From NCBI GenBank assembly GCA_025526915.1, contig JAHLKH010000101.1, forward strand, positions 31,226-95,225: DNA of 64,000 bases. Direction: 5' to 3'. A model generated the notes under the pieces. It saw only the letters and a program-made list of their open reading frames with translations, was not told the origin of the DNA and searched no databases. The position numbers and the translations under genes were made by a program. This document shows positions 25,347-36,590 of the stretch, in pieces (positions within the stretch are counted from its first letter, which is position 1; every line of letters starts with the position of its first letter). The DNA is from Entophlyctis helioformis. Taxonomy: Eukaryota; Chytridiomycota; Chytridiomycetes; Chytridiales; Chytriomycetaceae.

Positions 25347-26690
25347 ATGGCGCGGAAAACAAGAAGCAGCACCAAGGCGGCTGCAGAGGCGGCTGCTCAG
25401 GCATCGACGGCCGTTGCAACGGCAGCACCGACCATTGCAGCCAAGGCGTCCAAAAAGTCTGCTGCTGGCAAGGCGGCCAAGACGGCCAAGACGGCCAAGG
25501 CGACGTCGCCCGTCCCCGAGACGGTCCCAGCCGACACAGCCGACGCTGCAGATGCCAACGACGCTGCCACAGAACAAGAGACGGCACCGGAGCCCAAGGT
25601 GGCCAAAAAGTACCTCAAGCACCGCAAGTTTGACGACGACGATGAGGAGGACGAGGATGAGGACGAGGATGCTGGCATGGCAGATGCAACTGGTGCTGCA
25701 CAAGACAACGAAGAAGAAGAGGATGAGGACGACGATGAGGACGAGGACGACGAGGCTGCGCCTGAAGCCATCTCGACCCGTGATACCAAGGCGGTGGCGA
25801 TCGAGTCTCAGCGTGCCCGCGCCGACCGCGAGAAGCGGTAAGACGGATCGTGTCGATACCATGTGGCCGATCTCCTTATTAGCTGGCTGACACGCATGCG
25901 GTATGGGATGCCCACGACCACCACCCACGACCACCACCTACCAGTGAGCGGGAGTCGCTCAAGGAAAAGAGACGGAAACGTGACGAGGCTGGCAAGCAGC
26001 AGCAGCAGGAACGCCGCGCCAAGATCGCCGAGAAGGCGCGTCTCATGCCTGTCGAGGTCCTCGAGGCTGCGTCCAAGGCGTACGTTGTCTCTCCATCTGT
26101 CTGCACTGATTGTGGCGGCTGCGCTTGCTCGGGACTTACTCGTTTGCTCGTGTTTGATACTGCGGCGTGTGTGTGTGGGGATGGCAGCAAGGAAGAGGCT
26201 GATCGGCTCAAGGAGGCCAAGGCAAAGGCGCAGGTCAAGAACGTGCATCTGCGTGCAAAGTCCGAGGCGAGCAAGGCCAAGAAAAAGTCTGCGTTTGGAC
26301 CCGAGGGCGGTGTGCGCGTTGGGTGCGTTTCTCTGTCTGATGCGGTCGGCATTGCTGGGCTTGGCACAACGCACACGATCGTTGCTGACGACACGTGTGG
26401 TGTAGAAAAAAGATGCTTGTGGTGCCGCTCAACAAAAAGGCGACGGGCGGTCCGGGCGGCAAGATCGACCCTGCTGTTCTGGCGTTCAAGGAGAGCCAGC
26501 TGTTCCGCGCCAAGACCAAGCGCATTTCTGGTAGGGTTTTTGCCACGCCCGTGTCGCTTGTTCAGCTGATGCTCGGGGGGCGATGAACGTCATAACCAAC
26601 ACTGTGCTTGGCTGGACAGCTGTCACGGCCATGTCGTCTGCACGATCGAGCCGGAACAACGGCACGCCTGCACCCTTCTTTGCCAAGTAA
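25347..26690 (+). CDS. Acidic/basic nucleolar-type protein, possibly UTP16/BUD21-like
   Basis: Five exons join in phase: 25347-25837, 25945-26079, 26188-26322, 26406-26530 and 26620-26690. The N-terminal half has Lys/Ala-rich histone-tail-like sequence (MARKTRSSTKAAAEAAAQA), then KYLKHRKFDDDDEEDEDEDE and a second acidic run. The C-terminal half is a charged helix (SLKEKRRKRDEAGKQQQQER, EEADRLKEAKAKAQVKN) followed by KKMLVVPLNKK and AFKESQLFRAKTKRISG. Acidic blocks, long basic helices and a short conserved basic C-terminus resemble the small-subunit processome protein UTP16/BUD21, but this is a resemblance of layout, not a proven homology. A different nucleolar or chromatin protein is equally possible. 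The gene model itself is solid. Confidence 0.7.
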
Positions 26691-27038
26691 GGGATCACGG
26701 CAAGGAACAGCACATCCGGCGATCCAGCCAATAAAGCCATGTTTGGTATTTATCCCACCCGCGACAGGAAATGACGCACATGGCTGCGCGTCTCTTTATT
26801 GCTCTCCCGGCTTCCTCGGACAGCCAATGCGTCGACCATCCTTCCATCCATCCATCCATTCATCGATCCGGATCCATCTGCCCGTCCAACGGCCAGCCCA
26901 CGAGCCAACAATTAGAGCCATTTCAGACGCGCAAGGACAGCAACAAACAGTCTCGTAGTCGGCCGACGAGCAGTAAAACCGCCACACACTGCAGCCAGCG
27001 GCCAAAAACGGTTCCGATCCCGACACCACACGCCGCCA
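26691..27038. other. Convergent spacer between the UTP16-like gene and RPB4
   Basis: About 350 bp containing CCATC repeats near 26845-26870 and nothing else recognisable. It holds the 3' ends of two convergent genes. Confidence 0.5.
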
Positions 27039-27881
27039 TCAGCCCTGGTACTTGCGCAGGTTCTGCAGATCGTTGAGGAGGTTCTGCAGCTCGTCATCCG
27101 TCCGGACCTCGCGCGCCAGACTGCCCACCACAGCGCGCATGTCAGCCATCAACAACACGCCAACAGCAGTAACAACACACCAACACGGACACGCGATCGC
27201 CGGGCTGGTTGGCGCGACGCCAACACGCACCTTGGAATAAGGATCTTGGCTTCTTCGGCAGTCTCGCAGCACAGGTTGGCGAGCTGCGCCATCTCAAACT
27301 GGTGGAACTGCTCGTCGGGGAACAACCTGGACAGGCAGATCGATCGGCCAGTCAGTCAGTCCAGTCAGTCGAGCCAGTCGAACCAGTCGAGTCCAGACAC
27401 AAAGAGACTCACGATCGGATCTCCTTGACCGTCTGCTTGTTGGTGAACCGAGAAAACTGCTGGCAGTAGTCAATCGTCTTTTGCATGACGCTGCCGTCGC
27501 CCACACCCCGCCACACGAGTTGAAGCGTCAGTCTGTGCCAGGTCTGCCCCTCGTCTCCAGCAGGCGGGGGCATCGGACTCACTCGGAGATGCTGCCGTCG
27601 CCCGACTCTTTGCGCTTGCGGTCCTTGGCGACTTCGAGCAGCACTCGCACCTCTGAGATGAGCAGGCACTGGACATCCTGGAACTCTGTGGGCGATGCCG
27701 TTCAAGTTGTGTCGTCAGCGTCGTCGTCGGCGTCATCGGCGTCGTCGTTGTCTGCGTCGTCTTGGCTGGCATGCCCAGTTGTGGTGAGACAGCCAACTGG
27801 CCGGCACTTGCCTGTGCCAAACTTGACCTGGTTGGCGTCCTCCTCTTCCAGCGCCTGCCTCCGTCGTCGTGTGGTTGCCAT
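27039..27881 (-). CDS. RPB4: DNA-directed RNA polymerase II subunit RPB4
   Basis: Stalk subunit of RNA polymerase II, partnering RPB7 in the nucleus. Exons 27881-27812, 27685-27583, 27490-27413, 27326-27231 and 27120-27039 total 429 nt, that is 142 aa, the same length as human POLR2D. Diagnostic stretches are CLLISEVRVLLE, TIDYCQQFSRFTNKQTVKE, FHQFEMAQLANLCCETAEEA and DDELQNLLNDLQNLRKYQG. The start was chosen as MATTRRRRQALEEEDANQ. Intron 1 begins with GC (CACAG|GCAAGT) rather than GT. The reading phase only works with this GC-AG intron, so it is well supported. The start lies 138 bp from a divergent small gene at 28019. Confidence 0.95.
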
Positions 27882-28018
27882 GGCTCTCCGTCCGTCCTTC
27901 TGTCGGTCCGTCTGTCTGTCGGTCGGTCGCTGGGTGCTGCCTGTGGCCTCACGTCCTCAACGAGATTGCCAACAACCAGACAAACTCAAGTGGCCCACGC
28001 CAGAGCGAGCCGACCGCC

Positions 28019-28180
28019 ATGAGCGTGTTTCCCAACTTCCGCCGCATCTTCCAGGACTCCCGGTCCGAGGCCGAGGAGAAGACCATCACCAACGAGGCCG
28101 TGTTCAAGCTGCTGTCGTTCCTGGCCGTCGCCGTCTGCATGGCCGCCGCCCGCCGTGCCTCGTTCCCGCACGCCGCATAG
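28019..28180 (+). CDS. Small single-pass membrane protein, 53 aa
   Basis: A short reading frame starts MSVFPNFRRIFQDSRSEAEE and ends ARRASFPHAA at a TAG. One hydrophobic segment, KLLSFLAVAVCMAA, lies near the C-terminus after a charged N-terminal half. This is the layout of tail-anchored small mitochondrial outer-membrane proteins such as the TOM5/TOM6 class, but no diagnostic residues allow a name. It lies divergently 138 bp from RPB4. Codon composition (GCC, ATC, AAG, TTC) fits the highly expressed genes here, supporting reality. It could also be the first exon of a longer gene. Confidence 0.5.
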   Translation: MSVFPNFRRIFQDSRSEAEEKTITNEAVFKLLSFLAVAVCMAAARRASFPHAA

Positions 28181-28431
28181 CATCGGCGCATAGCATCGCT
28201 GAACAGCATCGTCGCATCGAACAGCCGTCGCTTGGCACCATGGATCGCACATCTGCCACTCTCCTCTCGCAGACAGGCACCAGTGGGCAGACAGGCACTG
28301 GAAGGCACGCAGACCGGCAGGTAGACAGACTGACAGGCACTGGAAGGCACTAGCAGGCGATCCATAATAAACCTGGTTACCCACAAAGCGCAAATCTCGC
28401 TTCGAGGCCGCTGCTACTGCTGCCGCCGCCA

Positions 28432-30427
28432 ATGCCCGACCACAAGCCAGACTCGGTCGTCCAGAACTGGGCGCCTCCGCTGCCGCACCAGGCATCGTCG
28501 GGCTCGTCGCTGCTCCTTGGCTCGTCCACATTCTCGTCGTCCTCGGCGCCCGTGTCGGCGTCGGCCGCGAACGCTGCCCATGTCGGCCCGCACAGCAAGG
28601 AGCGCATCGCCTACCTGCACTGCAACGAAGTCGGCAACTTTCACTACGGGTGTGTCCATGCCTGCATCTCCGCTCCGTGCATCCATCCGCTCACCGGGCT
28701 CTTTGCTCTCCGGCTCACACGCTGCATGGCACCGCTGCCAGTGACGGCCACCCCATGAAGCCGGCTCGTCTGGCGCTCACCCACAACTTGGTCATCGGAT
28801 ACAACCTCCATAAGAAGATGCAGGTGTACTCGCCGCGACGTGCGACGGACGAAGACATGGCCGAATTCCACTCGGAGGACTACATCGAGTTCATCAAGCG
28901 GTACGCACTCTGCTGTCTCGCCCGCAGCTGCCCTCTGGACGCTACTGCCACTGCCGTGGCCGATCTGACCTGCTGTGCCATGCAACAGAGTCACGCCAGA
29001 GAACATCCACAACTTTACAAAGTTCCTGTCGCGCTTCAACATTGGTGTCGAAGACTGCCCGGTCTTTGACGGCCTCTACGACTTTTGCCGCATCACGTCC
29101 GGTGCATCCATCGAGGGTGCCCGCAAACTCAACTCGGGCGATGCAGACATTGCCATCAACTGGAGCGGCGGCCTCCATCACGCCAAAAAGTTTGAGGCGT
29201 CTGGGTTCTGCTACGTCAACGATATTGTGCTGGCGATCCTCGAGCTGCTGCGGTACCATCCGCGTGTTCTGTACATTGACATTGACGTGCATCACGGCGA
29301 TGGTGTCCAAGAAGCCTTTTACCACGTACGACCGCGCGGCTGTCTGATTGTCGTGTGTTGCCATTCAGTGATGCTGACCCCGCGTGCACCGCGTTGTGTC
29401 TTCTCTGGCATGCTCTGCCCTGTCCATCTCCTCCGCGCTGACACATGGCAATGACGGCTCCATGACGACTAGTCCAACCGCGTCATGACCGTCTCGTTCC
29501 ACAGATATGACGGCCAGTTCTTCCCAGGCACAGGTAGCAAAGAAGAGACTGGTGCTCGCGATGGAAAGCACTATTCCATCAACGTGCCTCTGCACGAATT
29601 CATTGACGACGCATCCTACGCGTACATCTTCAAGCATGTCATGACCAACGTCATGGAGACATTCCGGCCATCGGTCATCATCCTGCAGTGCGGCGCCGAC
29701 TCGCTCGCCAGCGACCGGCTGGGCTGCTTCAATCTGTCCATCAAGGGCCACGGCGAGTGCGTGCGGTTCATGAAGAGCTTCCGCGTGCCCATGCTCGTGC
29801 TAGGTGGCGGCGGCTACACGATCCGCAACGTCGCGCGCTGCTGGACGTACGAGACGGCGGTGCTCACTGACACGGCCCTCTCGAACGATCTGCCGTACAA
29901 CGAGTACCTGTCCCACTACGGCCCCGACTTTAAGCTGCACCCGCCCATCATCGACAACCACTCGGAGAATGCAAACTCGCTTGCGTATCTGGATGGCCTC
30001 CGCCAGAGCATTGCCGAGACGCTGCGGTATCTGGATGCCGCGCCGAGCGTGCACATGAGCGCCATCCCGCCGCCCATTGCCACGTTTCTGGAATCCGAGC
30101 AGGCTGCGGTAAGCGACGCGCAGTGGGGCTCTGTGTGCATTCGCGCCGCCTTCTCACGCTTGTGCATCCCCCCTTCCCTCCCTCTTACAGGCCGACAAGG
30201 CAGAGGATCGGTTCCCGGACGAGCGCCGCGGTGCAGGCGGTCAGATGGAGCGGCCGACGCTGCACGACGGCGAGCACGGCTACGACGACAAGGGCCACGG
30301 CCACGACCATGACCACGACACCCCGGCCGCTGGACGGACAGGGTCGGCAGGTGCAGTGCGTGGCAAGGGACAGCCGCAGTCCAAGGCAGGCGAAGAGGAC
30401 ATGGACGTGGAGGTCGAAGTCGCCTGA
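28432..30427 (+). CDS. HOS2: Class I histone deacetylase, HOS2/HDAC3 type
   Basis: Zn-dependent lysine deacetylase of the Set3/SMRT-type complexes in the nucleus. Exons are 28432-28649, 28742-28900, 28989-29325, 29473-30108 and 30191-30427. The N-terminal 55 residues are Ser-rich. The catalytic domain follows: [42 protein letters not shown], the metal-binding [44 protein letters not shown] and [20 protein letters not shown]. All active-site His and Asp residues expected are present. The tail [12 protein letters not shown] corresponds to the EFYDGDHDND tail of human HDAC3, which favours HDAC3/HOS2 over RPD3. A His/Asp-rich segment ([10 protein letters not shown]) follows. Intron 29326-29472 is the longest. 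Confidence 0.95.
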
Positions 30428-30454
30428 GATGCATGTCTACTCGAATACAGCCTC

Positions 30455-30773
30455 TGTCCCACGTCCCTCTTTGCCTCGCAGCTTTGGGCAGCTCCTGCAC
30501 AACCACCACCAGCTGTGCTGCTCGTCGCAGATGTCTCATGTCTCACGTGTCTCACCCTGAGGCAGTTTGCAGAGGTAGCGTTCAAACAGACAATGTGCGG
30601 GAATTTCGACTGGAGGTTTTGTGCATGTGTGGCCGAGTGGTCTAAGGCGTGACGCTTAAGACGTTATAGGCGAAAGCCTGCGTGGGTTCGAACCCCACCG
30701 CATGCACCACTCCGCTCGTCATTTTTGCCCTTTTTTTGCTCCTTGTGGCCAGCCAGCGCATGCCTCATATGGA
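30455..30773 (+). repeat. tRNA-Leu cassette, copy 2
   Basis: Plus-strand counterpart of 20882-21205. Upstream flank, tRNA and downstream T-runs match closely, with a few substitutions. The homology fades upstream of about 30455, just beyond the HDAC stop, and at the right end after GCATGCCTC. A truncated LINE is inserted at its right edge. Confidence 0.8.
30623..30706 (+). tRNA. tRNA-Leu (anticodon UAA), second copy
   Basis: Identical in structure to the gene at 20948-21031, including the acceptor stem, anticodon TAA (30657-30659), four-pair variable arm and T arm. It is followed by ATTTTTGCCC and a longer T run, suitable for Pol III termination. It lies 196 bp past the HDAC stop codon. Confidence 0.95.
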
Positions 30774-31568
30774 CCGCACCAAGCTCCGTATTGCCCGTAC
30801 CAGCCTGCTTTCCCCCAAGTCCGATCTCGCCACCGCCTTCTTCGCCCGCCAGTTCACAGACATCAGCTTCGCCAACTCCCCTTGCTTCGGCTACGACCTT
30901 GCCGATGGCGTCCGCACCCTGCTGCTCGCCCGGATCGACGGCCTGTGGACGCTCAAGTTCGCCCTCCGCCTCAACCTCCTCGCCGCCAACCACCCCTTCA
31001 CCGACGGCTGCTGCATCCTCTGCAACCAGAGCCTGAACGGCACCCACGAGTGGGCTCACTTTGTTGTCAGCTGCACCGGCCTCGCCATCCAACGCGACGA
31101 CGCCAATCTCGCCCCATTCATTGCCCAGATCTCGGAAGCCATCGAACACAAACTCCCCGAATCCAACGATCCCGCCGCTCTCGCCGCGCTCGGCTTCGAC
31201 GACGATCTTCTGGCTACGTTTAGGACCATCCGAGTATCTACAAGAATCGACCAAGTGTACATAACGCTCCTCGGCGGAGGAGTTCTATCCGGTGTTGCGG
31301 ACATTACAGAGTCTTGGCTCTGTGGTGACCAGCAACAAGTCAATGCACCTGGAGACGTGCGTCCACTCGCCTCGCAAATGTGCGCATTTCTTCAGGCGGC
31401 CCATGGTGTGTTCCAGCGAACTTTATGGATACATCACCATGGACGTGTCGGACCAGGGGGATGACATAACTGAGGGATCTACGCACGGCCTAAAGCTCGA
31501 AAGGGTATGGCATCTAGTGTCTTGGGGACTGGGAATCTTCTTGGAATGAACTTTGGCATCACCTAAAA
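30774..31568 (+). mobile_element. 5'-truncated LINE copy with target-site duplication
   Basis: It corresponds to the last about 800 bp of the LINE at 16292-20897, in opposite orientation. It begins inside ORF2 (RTKLRIARTSLLSPKSDLAT) and keeps an open frame through the CCILCNQSLNGTHEWAHFVV knuckle to the TGA at 31462-31464. It ends in CACCTAAAA. The 15-bp sequence CATGCCTCATATGGA flanks it at 30759-30773 and 31569-31583, the hallmark of target-primed insertion. The frame is intact, so the copy may be younger than the long one. Confidence 0.92.
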
Positions 31569-31717
31569 CATGCCTCATATGGATGCCGCTGCTGGCTGCC
31601 TCTTGTTTTGCATCGCCCCTCTCTCTGTCCCGTTGCGCTGCACAGCTCGCTCGCTGTCTGGCTGCCAACTCGAGTGTGCTCTCTGGTCACACATGCAGCG
31701 CGCTGCAGAGCAGAAGG

Positions 31718-32105
31718 GATCCTGCGAGATTTGTTGTCTGCGAGCCAATGCCATGGCTGGTGTGGACGTGCCATCCTGGCGACACTCTCATGGCGCACCA
31801 GGACCGCAGCGAGATCGACATGGACAGCCTGCTCGTCAGTGTCTCTGTGGGGCTGGGCTGTGTGCTGCTGTTTGGACGCGAGATGAGCGATGAGGTGCCT
31901 GTGGGACTGCTACTGCAGAGCGGCAATGTGCTCGTGATGGCTGGGCTTGTGTGACAGGCATTCCACGGCGTGCTGCTTGTGGTGGATAGGACAGCGCCTG
32001 CATATCTGGCTGACGACGCAGGAGCAGATGGCGATGAATGGGCCGAGTGCGGGCGGTTCATGGCACACACGCGGCTGCATGTGGATGTGCGGCAGGTGCT
32101 TCCCG
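31718..32105 (+). pseudogene. ALKBH1-type dioxygenase remnant (AlkB family)
   Basis: A C-terminal part of an Fe(II)/2-oxoglutarate dioxygenase is readable: HPGDTLMAHQDRSEID contains the HxD iron-binding motif, then LLVSVSVGLGCVLLFG, VPVGLLLQSGNVLVMAG, AFHGV with the second iron-binding His, and the 2-oxoglutarate-binding LHVDVRQVLP strand. The order matches human ALKBH1 and fungal Abh1 (DRSELD, HSGDIMIMSG, NHAV). An in-frame TGA at 31952-31954 falls where the family has Arg (SGxSR), consistent with CGA to TGA. No convincing N-terminal half is present upstream, where the truncated LINE lies. The residues just before the HxD motif are also eroded. The frame then runs without a stop into the next gene. 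Confidence 0.7.
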
Positions 32106-32263
32106 TGGCTGCTCAGTCTGCTGTCTGCTGCTCCGTTTGCCAGCCGTGCCACAACGACCGCGGTGCACTCGCACGCGTGCCTGCTGCAGCCAACGCGACT
32201 GATCTTGCCAAGATCACAGCGACAACAACCAACAACAACAGCAACACAAGCAGCCGCAGCAGC

Positions 32264-34544
32264 ATGAGCACACTCGGCAGCACGCCTGCGCAGAAAGCAA
32301 CCACACGCAGCAGCATCCACGCCCTGCTTGCTGCTCGCCAGGCGGCTCCTCCATCGTCGTCTGTGCCTGCAGTCTTCCAGCGGGCTGTGGCCGACTCGCG
32401 GGCCATGCTCGCCGCCATGACGCTCTCGCAGGTGCTGCCTGCCCACACCGGCTGCGTCAACTCGCTCGCCTGGTCCGAGGACGGCAACCTGCTGCTGACT
32501 GGCTCGGACGACCTGCACCTCGCCATCTGGCGCTACGTCCCTGGCGGCAGCAACCCCGCCTTCAACCCGCCGCCATCGACACACTCGCCCCATGGTGCGT
32601 CACCGTCAAGACCCTTGCGTCGAGCAGCCCGCGACAGCACTCTCCCGCCACAGACCACCGGCTGCCCGTCCAGGCTCGTGTCCAGGTTCCCCACCGGCCA
32701 CAGCGCCAACATCTTCTCGGCCATGTTCATGCCGTCGACCGCCAACTCGGTCATCGCTTCAGCAGCAGGTGATGGCCGTGTCCGCATCTTTGACGTGCAC
32801 TGGTCTCTCGGATCTGCCAGCCCCAAGCCCCGCTCAACATTCACCTGCTTCACCGATCGTGCCAAACGACTCGCACTTGAGCCAGGCAACCCGCATCTGC
32901 TATTGGCATGCTCCGAAGACGGCACCGTGCATCAATACGACCTGCGTCAGCGGCATGACTGCACTCGCGACGGATCATGCACGCCGTTTATCCGGTTTGG
33001 ACAGTCGCTCAACTGCGTCACCATGAGCCAGGCGTTTCCTGCTCACATTGCTGTTGCGGGCGATCATCCAGACGCTGTGCTGTTTGATCGGCGCTTCGTG
33101 ACCAGGGCTGTTGCACGGTTCAGACCCAGCGATCCGAGCGTCACCGACACGGGCCATGTCACGGGTCTGGCCTTCAGTCGCGATGGGACGGAGCTGGCTG
33201 GCAGCTGGTCCAACTCGTACGTGTACCTGTTTGGCACGAGCGGCGAGGATGGGCCAGAGTTTGTGCGGCGCGGTGACGATGCCAGTGATGGCAGCGGCAA
33301 GCGTCGTCGGTCATTTCAGTCGCAGTACACGTCAGCTGCCTCGAGTGATCGCAAGGGTCGTGGTCGTGGGACTGTGTCGCATGCCAGCAATGCAATGCAG
33401 CGCACCGAGAGCCCATCCAAACATCGCCGGTTGGAGGAGCATGACGAGGATGGCGAGGGTCGTGTCAGCGATGACGATGACGATGGCGAGGAACAGCCCT
33501 CCTCAAAGCACGACAGCACCGAGCACGGGGATCATGCCGACACGGATCATTTGTTCATGGACGCTCCCGTGCATGATGCCAAAGCCGTGTTTCGTGGACA
33601 CTGCAATGTGCAGGCGAGTCTTGTGTCTCCAACTTGCAATGTATGCAGCACTGAGTTCTGATCTCTCGACTGACTGCATGCGCAACCAGACGGTCAAGGA
33701 TGTGTTCTTTGTTGGCGGCAATGACTCGTATGTGGCGTCTGGGTCGGATGACGGATCGGCATACATCTGGAACAAGAAGACTGGCAGGATTGTGCAGCTC
33801 CTGCATGGCGACTCGGACGTCGTCAACGTAATCGCACAACACCCGACACTGCCTGTCATTGCAGTCTCTGGCATTGACGACACGGTCAAGCTGTTTGAGC
33901 CTCTTCGGCCGCTTGAAGGCCAGGATCTGCCAGTCGAGTCTGAGCACTGGGACGCTCGGCTCGGGTTTGACAGCGACGCAGTTGTTGCAGATGTTGCAAG
34001 GCGGCGAGATGCACGGATTGCTGCTCTGCGACGCGAGCATGCACGTCGATCTGCTCGGCAAGCTGGACGGCATGGCCCTGTTCAGTCAACATCAAACTGG
34101 CATGTCGAGGATCGCGAGGATGAGCCAGACACGTTTGCTGAGGCCAGCACAGACGCGCATGACGGCAATGCGGCAGACCAAGCGGATGACCAGGAAGACT
34201 CTGACAGTGACAGGGACGAGAGCGGCGATGCCGAGTCAAGCCGCCACTATCCCGACATGGGCAACACGCGCTCATTCACGCCGTCCTTCACAACGCCATT
34301 CCCGTCCTTCTTCTCCATCATTCCACCCACTGCACACCCTGCTCGTCGCACATCCATCCTCAGCACTACGCCAATCTTTGACAGCCTGCCGCCATCCACA
34401 AGTGTCCTGCAACACGCACCAGCCATTGTGGCCGAGAACGAGACACGGCGACGGCGCGGTATCATGAGCCGGTTCATCTCACGCAATATGTTTCTGTCGC
34501 TTGTGGAGCATGGGTTTACTGCCGACAACTGTCATGTGCAGTGA
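32264..34544 (+). CDS. DCAF6/DCAF8-like WD40 protein (probable CUL4-DDB1 substrate receptor)
   Basis: Exons are 32264-33613 and 33690-34544. WD40 units include LSQVLPAHTGCVNSLAWSED with TGSDDLHLAIW, then HSANIFSAMFMP with GRVRIFDVHW, CSEDGTVHQYDLR, GHVTGLAFSRDGTELAGSWS, and after the intron TVKDVFFVGGNDSYVASGSD, IVQLLHGDSDVVNVIAQHP and AVSGIDDTVKLFEP. The long acidic/basic insertion between early and late blades, and the phrase ASGSDDGSAYIWNKKTG, are typical of DCAF6, DCAF8 and WDTC1. The intron has a GC donor (GTGCAG|GCGAGT), needed for the phase-0 join. The start ATG at 32264 was chosen because upstream codons belong to the ALKBH1 remnant. The C-terminal tail is Ser/Thr-rich and ends RFISRNMFLSLVEHGF. 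Confidence 0.85.
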
Positions 34545-34698
34545 TTCAGGCTGCATTTCCATTCACATCTGCAGACTTGCTTCTTGCATTGCTTGCAATG
34601 AACCATATGTACGTAGGCTTGGTGGACGACAGGTTGTGTATTTCAAATTATCAAAGCTGAAGAGCAACAAGCAAGTTGGAAACAAGACATAGAAAGCA

Positions 34699-36590
34699 TC
34701 ACGAGAACTTGACCGACAGGTTTTTGTTGATGGGCGAGTCGTTCGGCATGGACACGGACACGGATCCCGGTGCTGCAACACCTGTCACGCTGGCTTGTCC
34801 GCCAGTTCCCGCATACTGACTCGCTGGCCGCGACGGTAACGGGCTCTCCGTTGACGTTCTTGGCACGGCAGATGACGGTCGCGCACTGCTGCCACCGCCG
34901 CCACTACCACCAAGAACACTCTTGTACAGCATCTGTGCAATCACTGGCAGCAGCTTGTCGCCTTGTCCGAGCTTGACGTCGCCCTCGCGGACGCGCTTCA
35001 GCAGCTTTGGGAACGTGTTGAGGAACAGCATCTCAAGCACGTGCTTGCGCGTATCGTCAAACACGCCGATCGTGACGGCTTTGGAGTCGAACAGCTTGCG
35101 CACATTGGCCCTGATCTTCTGAGGGATATTGAGCTGTGTGCAGCATCGTGTCAGTGTCAGTGTCAGTCTGCAACAGAGTGAGCAGTGAGAGGATGCTGAC
35201 CTCCATGCGCGCACTGGACCGCAGGTACCGATTGAAAATGCTCTGATACAGATGCTCGACCTCTGTTGGCACCATGGCTGCGCGATCAAGACCCTTGACC
35301 CACATGTTCAGCTCGCGCATCTCGAGCTCGAACAGAGTGTTCTCGGTCTCGTAGTCGGATGCCGCCTGCTCTTGCATCTTCTTGAATAGGGCAGGTGTTG
35401 TCATGGCACGCTCGAAATGGTCCTTTGAGCTTGACACGGCGGTCGAGAGGAAGGCTTCGTCTCTGAGCGTCGTGTACAGCGGGTAGAGGATGGTGGCAGT
35501 GTGTGTGATGACTGGGATGCCAATCAGCCAGAGACCTGCTGGGAATGATGCCTGTGCATGCGTCAGTGTATGAGGATGCCAGTCAATGCAGGATGCTGGT
35601 GATGAGGAGAGAGAGACATACCTCGCGCGCACTGCCTGGCATGTAGGTCCATACGAGAAACACAGTAAACACGGGGATGCCGCCAAAAGCGATCGGGTAC
35701 AGCATGGGCAGCACCTCGTAGTCGTTGGGCAGCTGCTTGACACGCCACAATGAGGTTGGCACGAGCACGTAAAAGAACGACCCGACGAGCACCCACAGCG
35801 GCACATACTCCCACCCGTCGCGGCATCCATTCACATCTGCCACTGGCAGCACGCGCGTTACGCTCGAAAAGTATGTGATGCTGAGCGTGATGGCTGTGAT
35901 CATGGCCAGACCGAGGATGATCACAGACGCGAGGACCTTGTCGTAGAGATCGAGACGGATACGCAGCTGCATGGCTGTGCCACTCAGTCCCTTTTCCATG
36001 TCAGCGTCCCTGTTGTCCTCGCCGTTGGGGTCATAGAATCCAGCCGAGTCGACCTCCTTCTTGTCCGACTCTTTCTGGTTGTCGCCGCCACCTGGTGCTT
36101 GACTGACGGCATTGCTGGGGCGAGTGCTGCGCATGTTGCGACGGAACGCTTCCGTGAGACCCTCCTCGTCTGCTGCTTTGGTCAGCCGGGCGATCTTGGC
36201 GCGCAGAGCGAGCAGCAGGATGGTGAAGCCGATGCTGAGTGCCCACAGGTCCACACCACAGAGCACGTACTTGCTCGCGGTGTCTTTCCGCCTGCATGTC
36301 AGTCTCTCTCTCTCTCTCTTGGCTAATGCACAACCACACTGCGCAGCACACGGCCGCTGCTTACAGTAGATCTGAGACACGAGCACAATGAGACCGCCCC
36401 CAGCTGCGATGAGCGTGAGCCGCACTGATGTTATCTCAACAGAGTAGTATGTGGAGCGTCTGGCGTAGATCATGGTCGTGCCAATATAGAATAGCAGGTA
36501 CAGCGATCCGACGATGCCGATGCCCAGTGTGTATGCTGGCGACCATGCATTCGTTGTTCGCCAGTCTGGACGCACATACAGCGACGACAT
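34699..36590 (-). CDS. Seven-transmembrane receptor with C-terminal RGS domain
   Basis: Probable G-protein-coupled receptor that also accelerates G-alpha GTP hydrolysis. Four exons are joined by in-phase introns; intron 1 is 36292-36351 (GTGTGC donor). From the N-terminus, MSSLYVRPDW is followed by hydrophobic segments such as LGIGIVGSLYLLFYIGTTMI, LTLIAAGGGLIVLVSQIYC, LWALSIGFTILLLALRA, VLASVIILGLAMITAITLSI, YVPLWVLVGSFFYVLVP, MLYPIAFGGIPVFTVFLVW and LWLIGIPVITHTATILYPLY, giving seven. The RGS domain follows: TPALFKKMQEQAASDYETEN, HLYQSIFNRYLRSSARMELN, then HVLEMLFLNTFPKLLKRV. The tail is Ser/Pro-rich. A charged loop (KESDKKEVDSAGFYDPNGED) lies between segments 3 and 4. This 7TM-RGS layout is known in fungi and in plant RGS1. 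The ATG at 36590 was chosen as the first in frame before TM1. Confidence 0.85.

Noticed and set aside
31952..31954. TGA as selenocysteine or a reassigned codon in the ALKBH1-like sequence
   Set aside because: Other genes here use TGA as a normal stop (MCM2, HOS2, CRN), the family has Arg at this position, and no SECIS-like context was evident.
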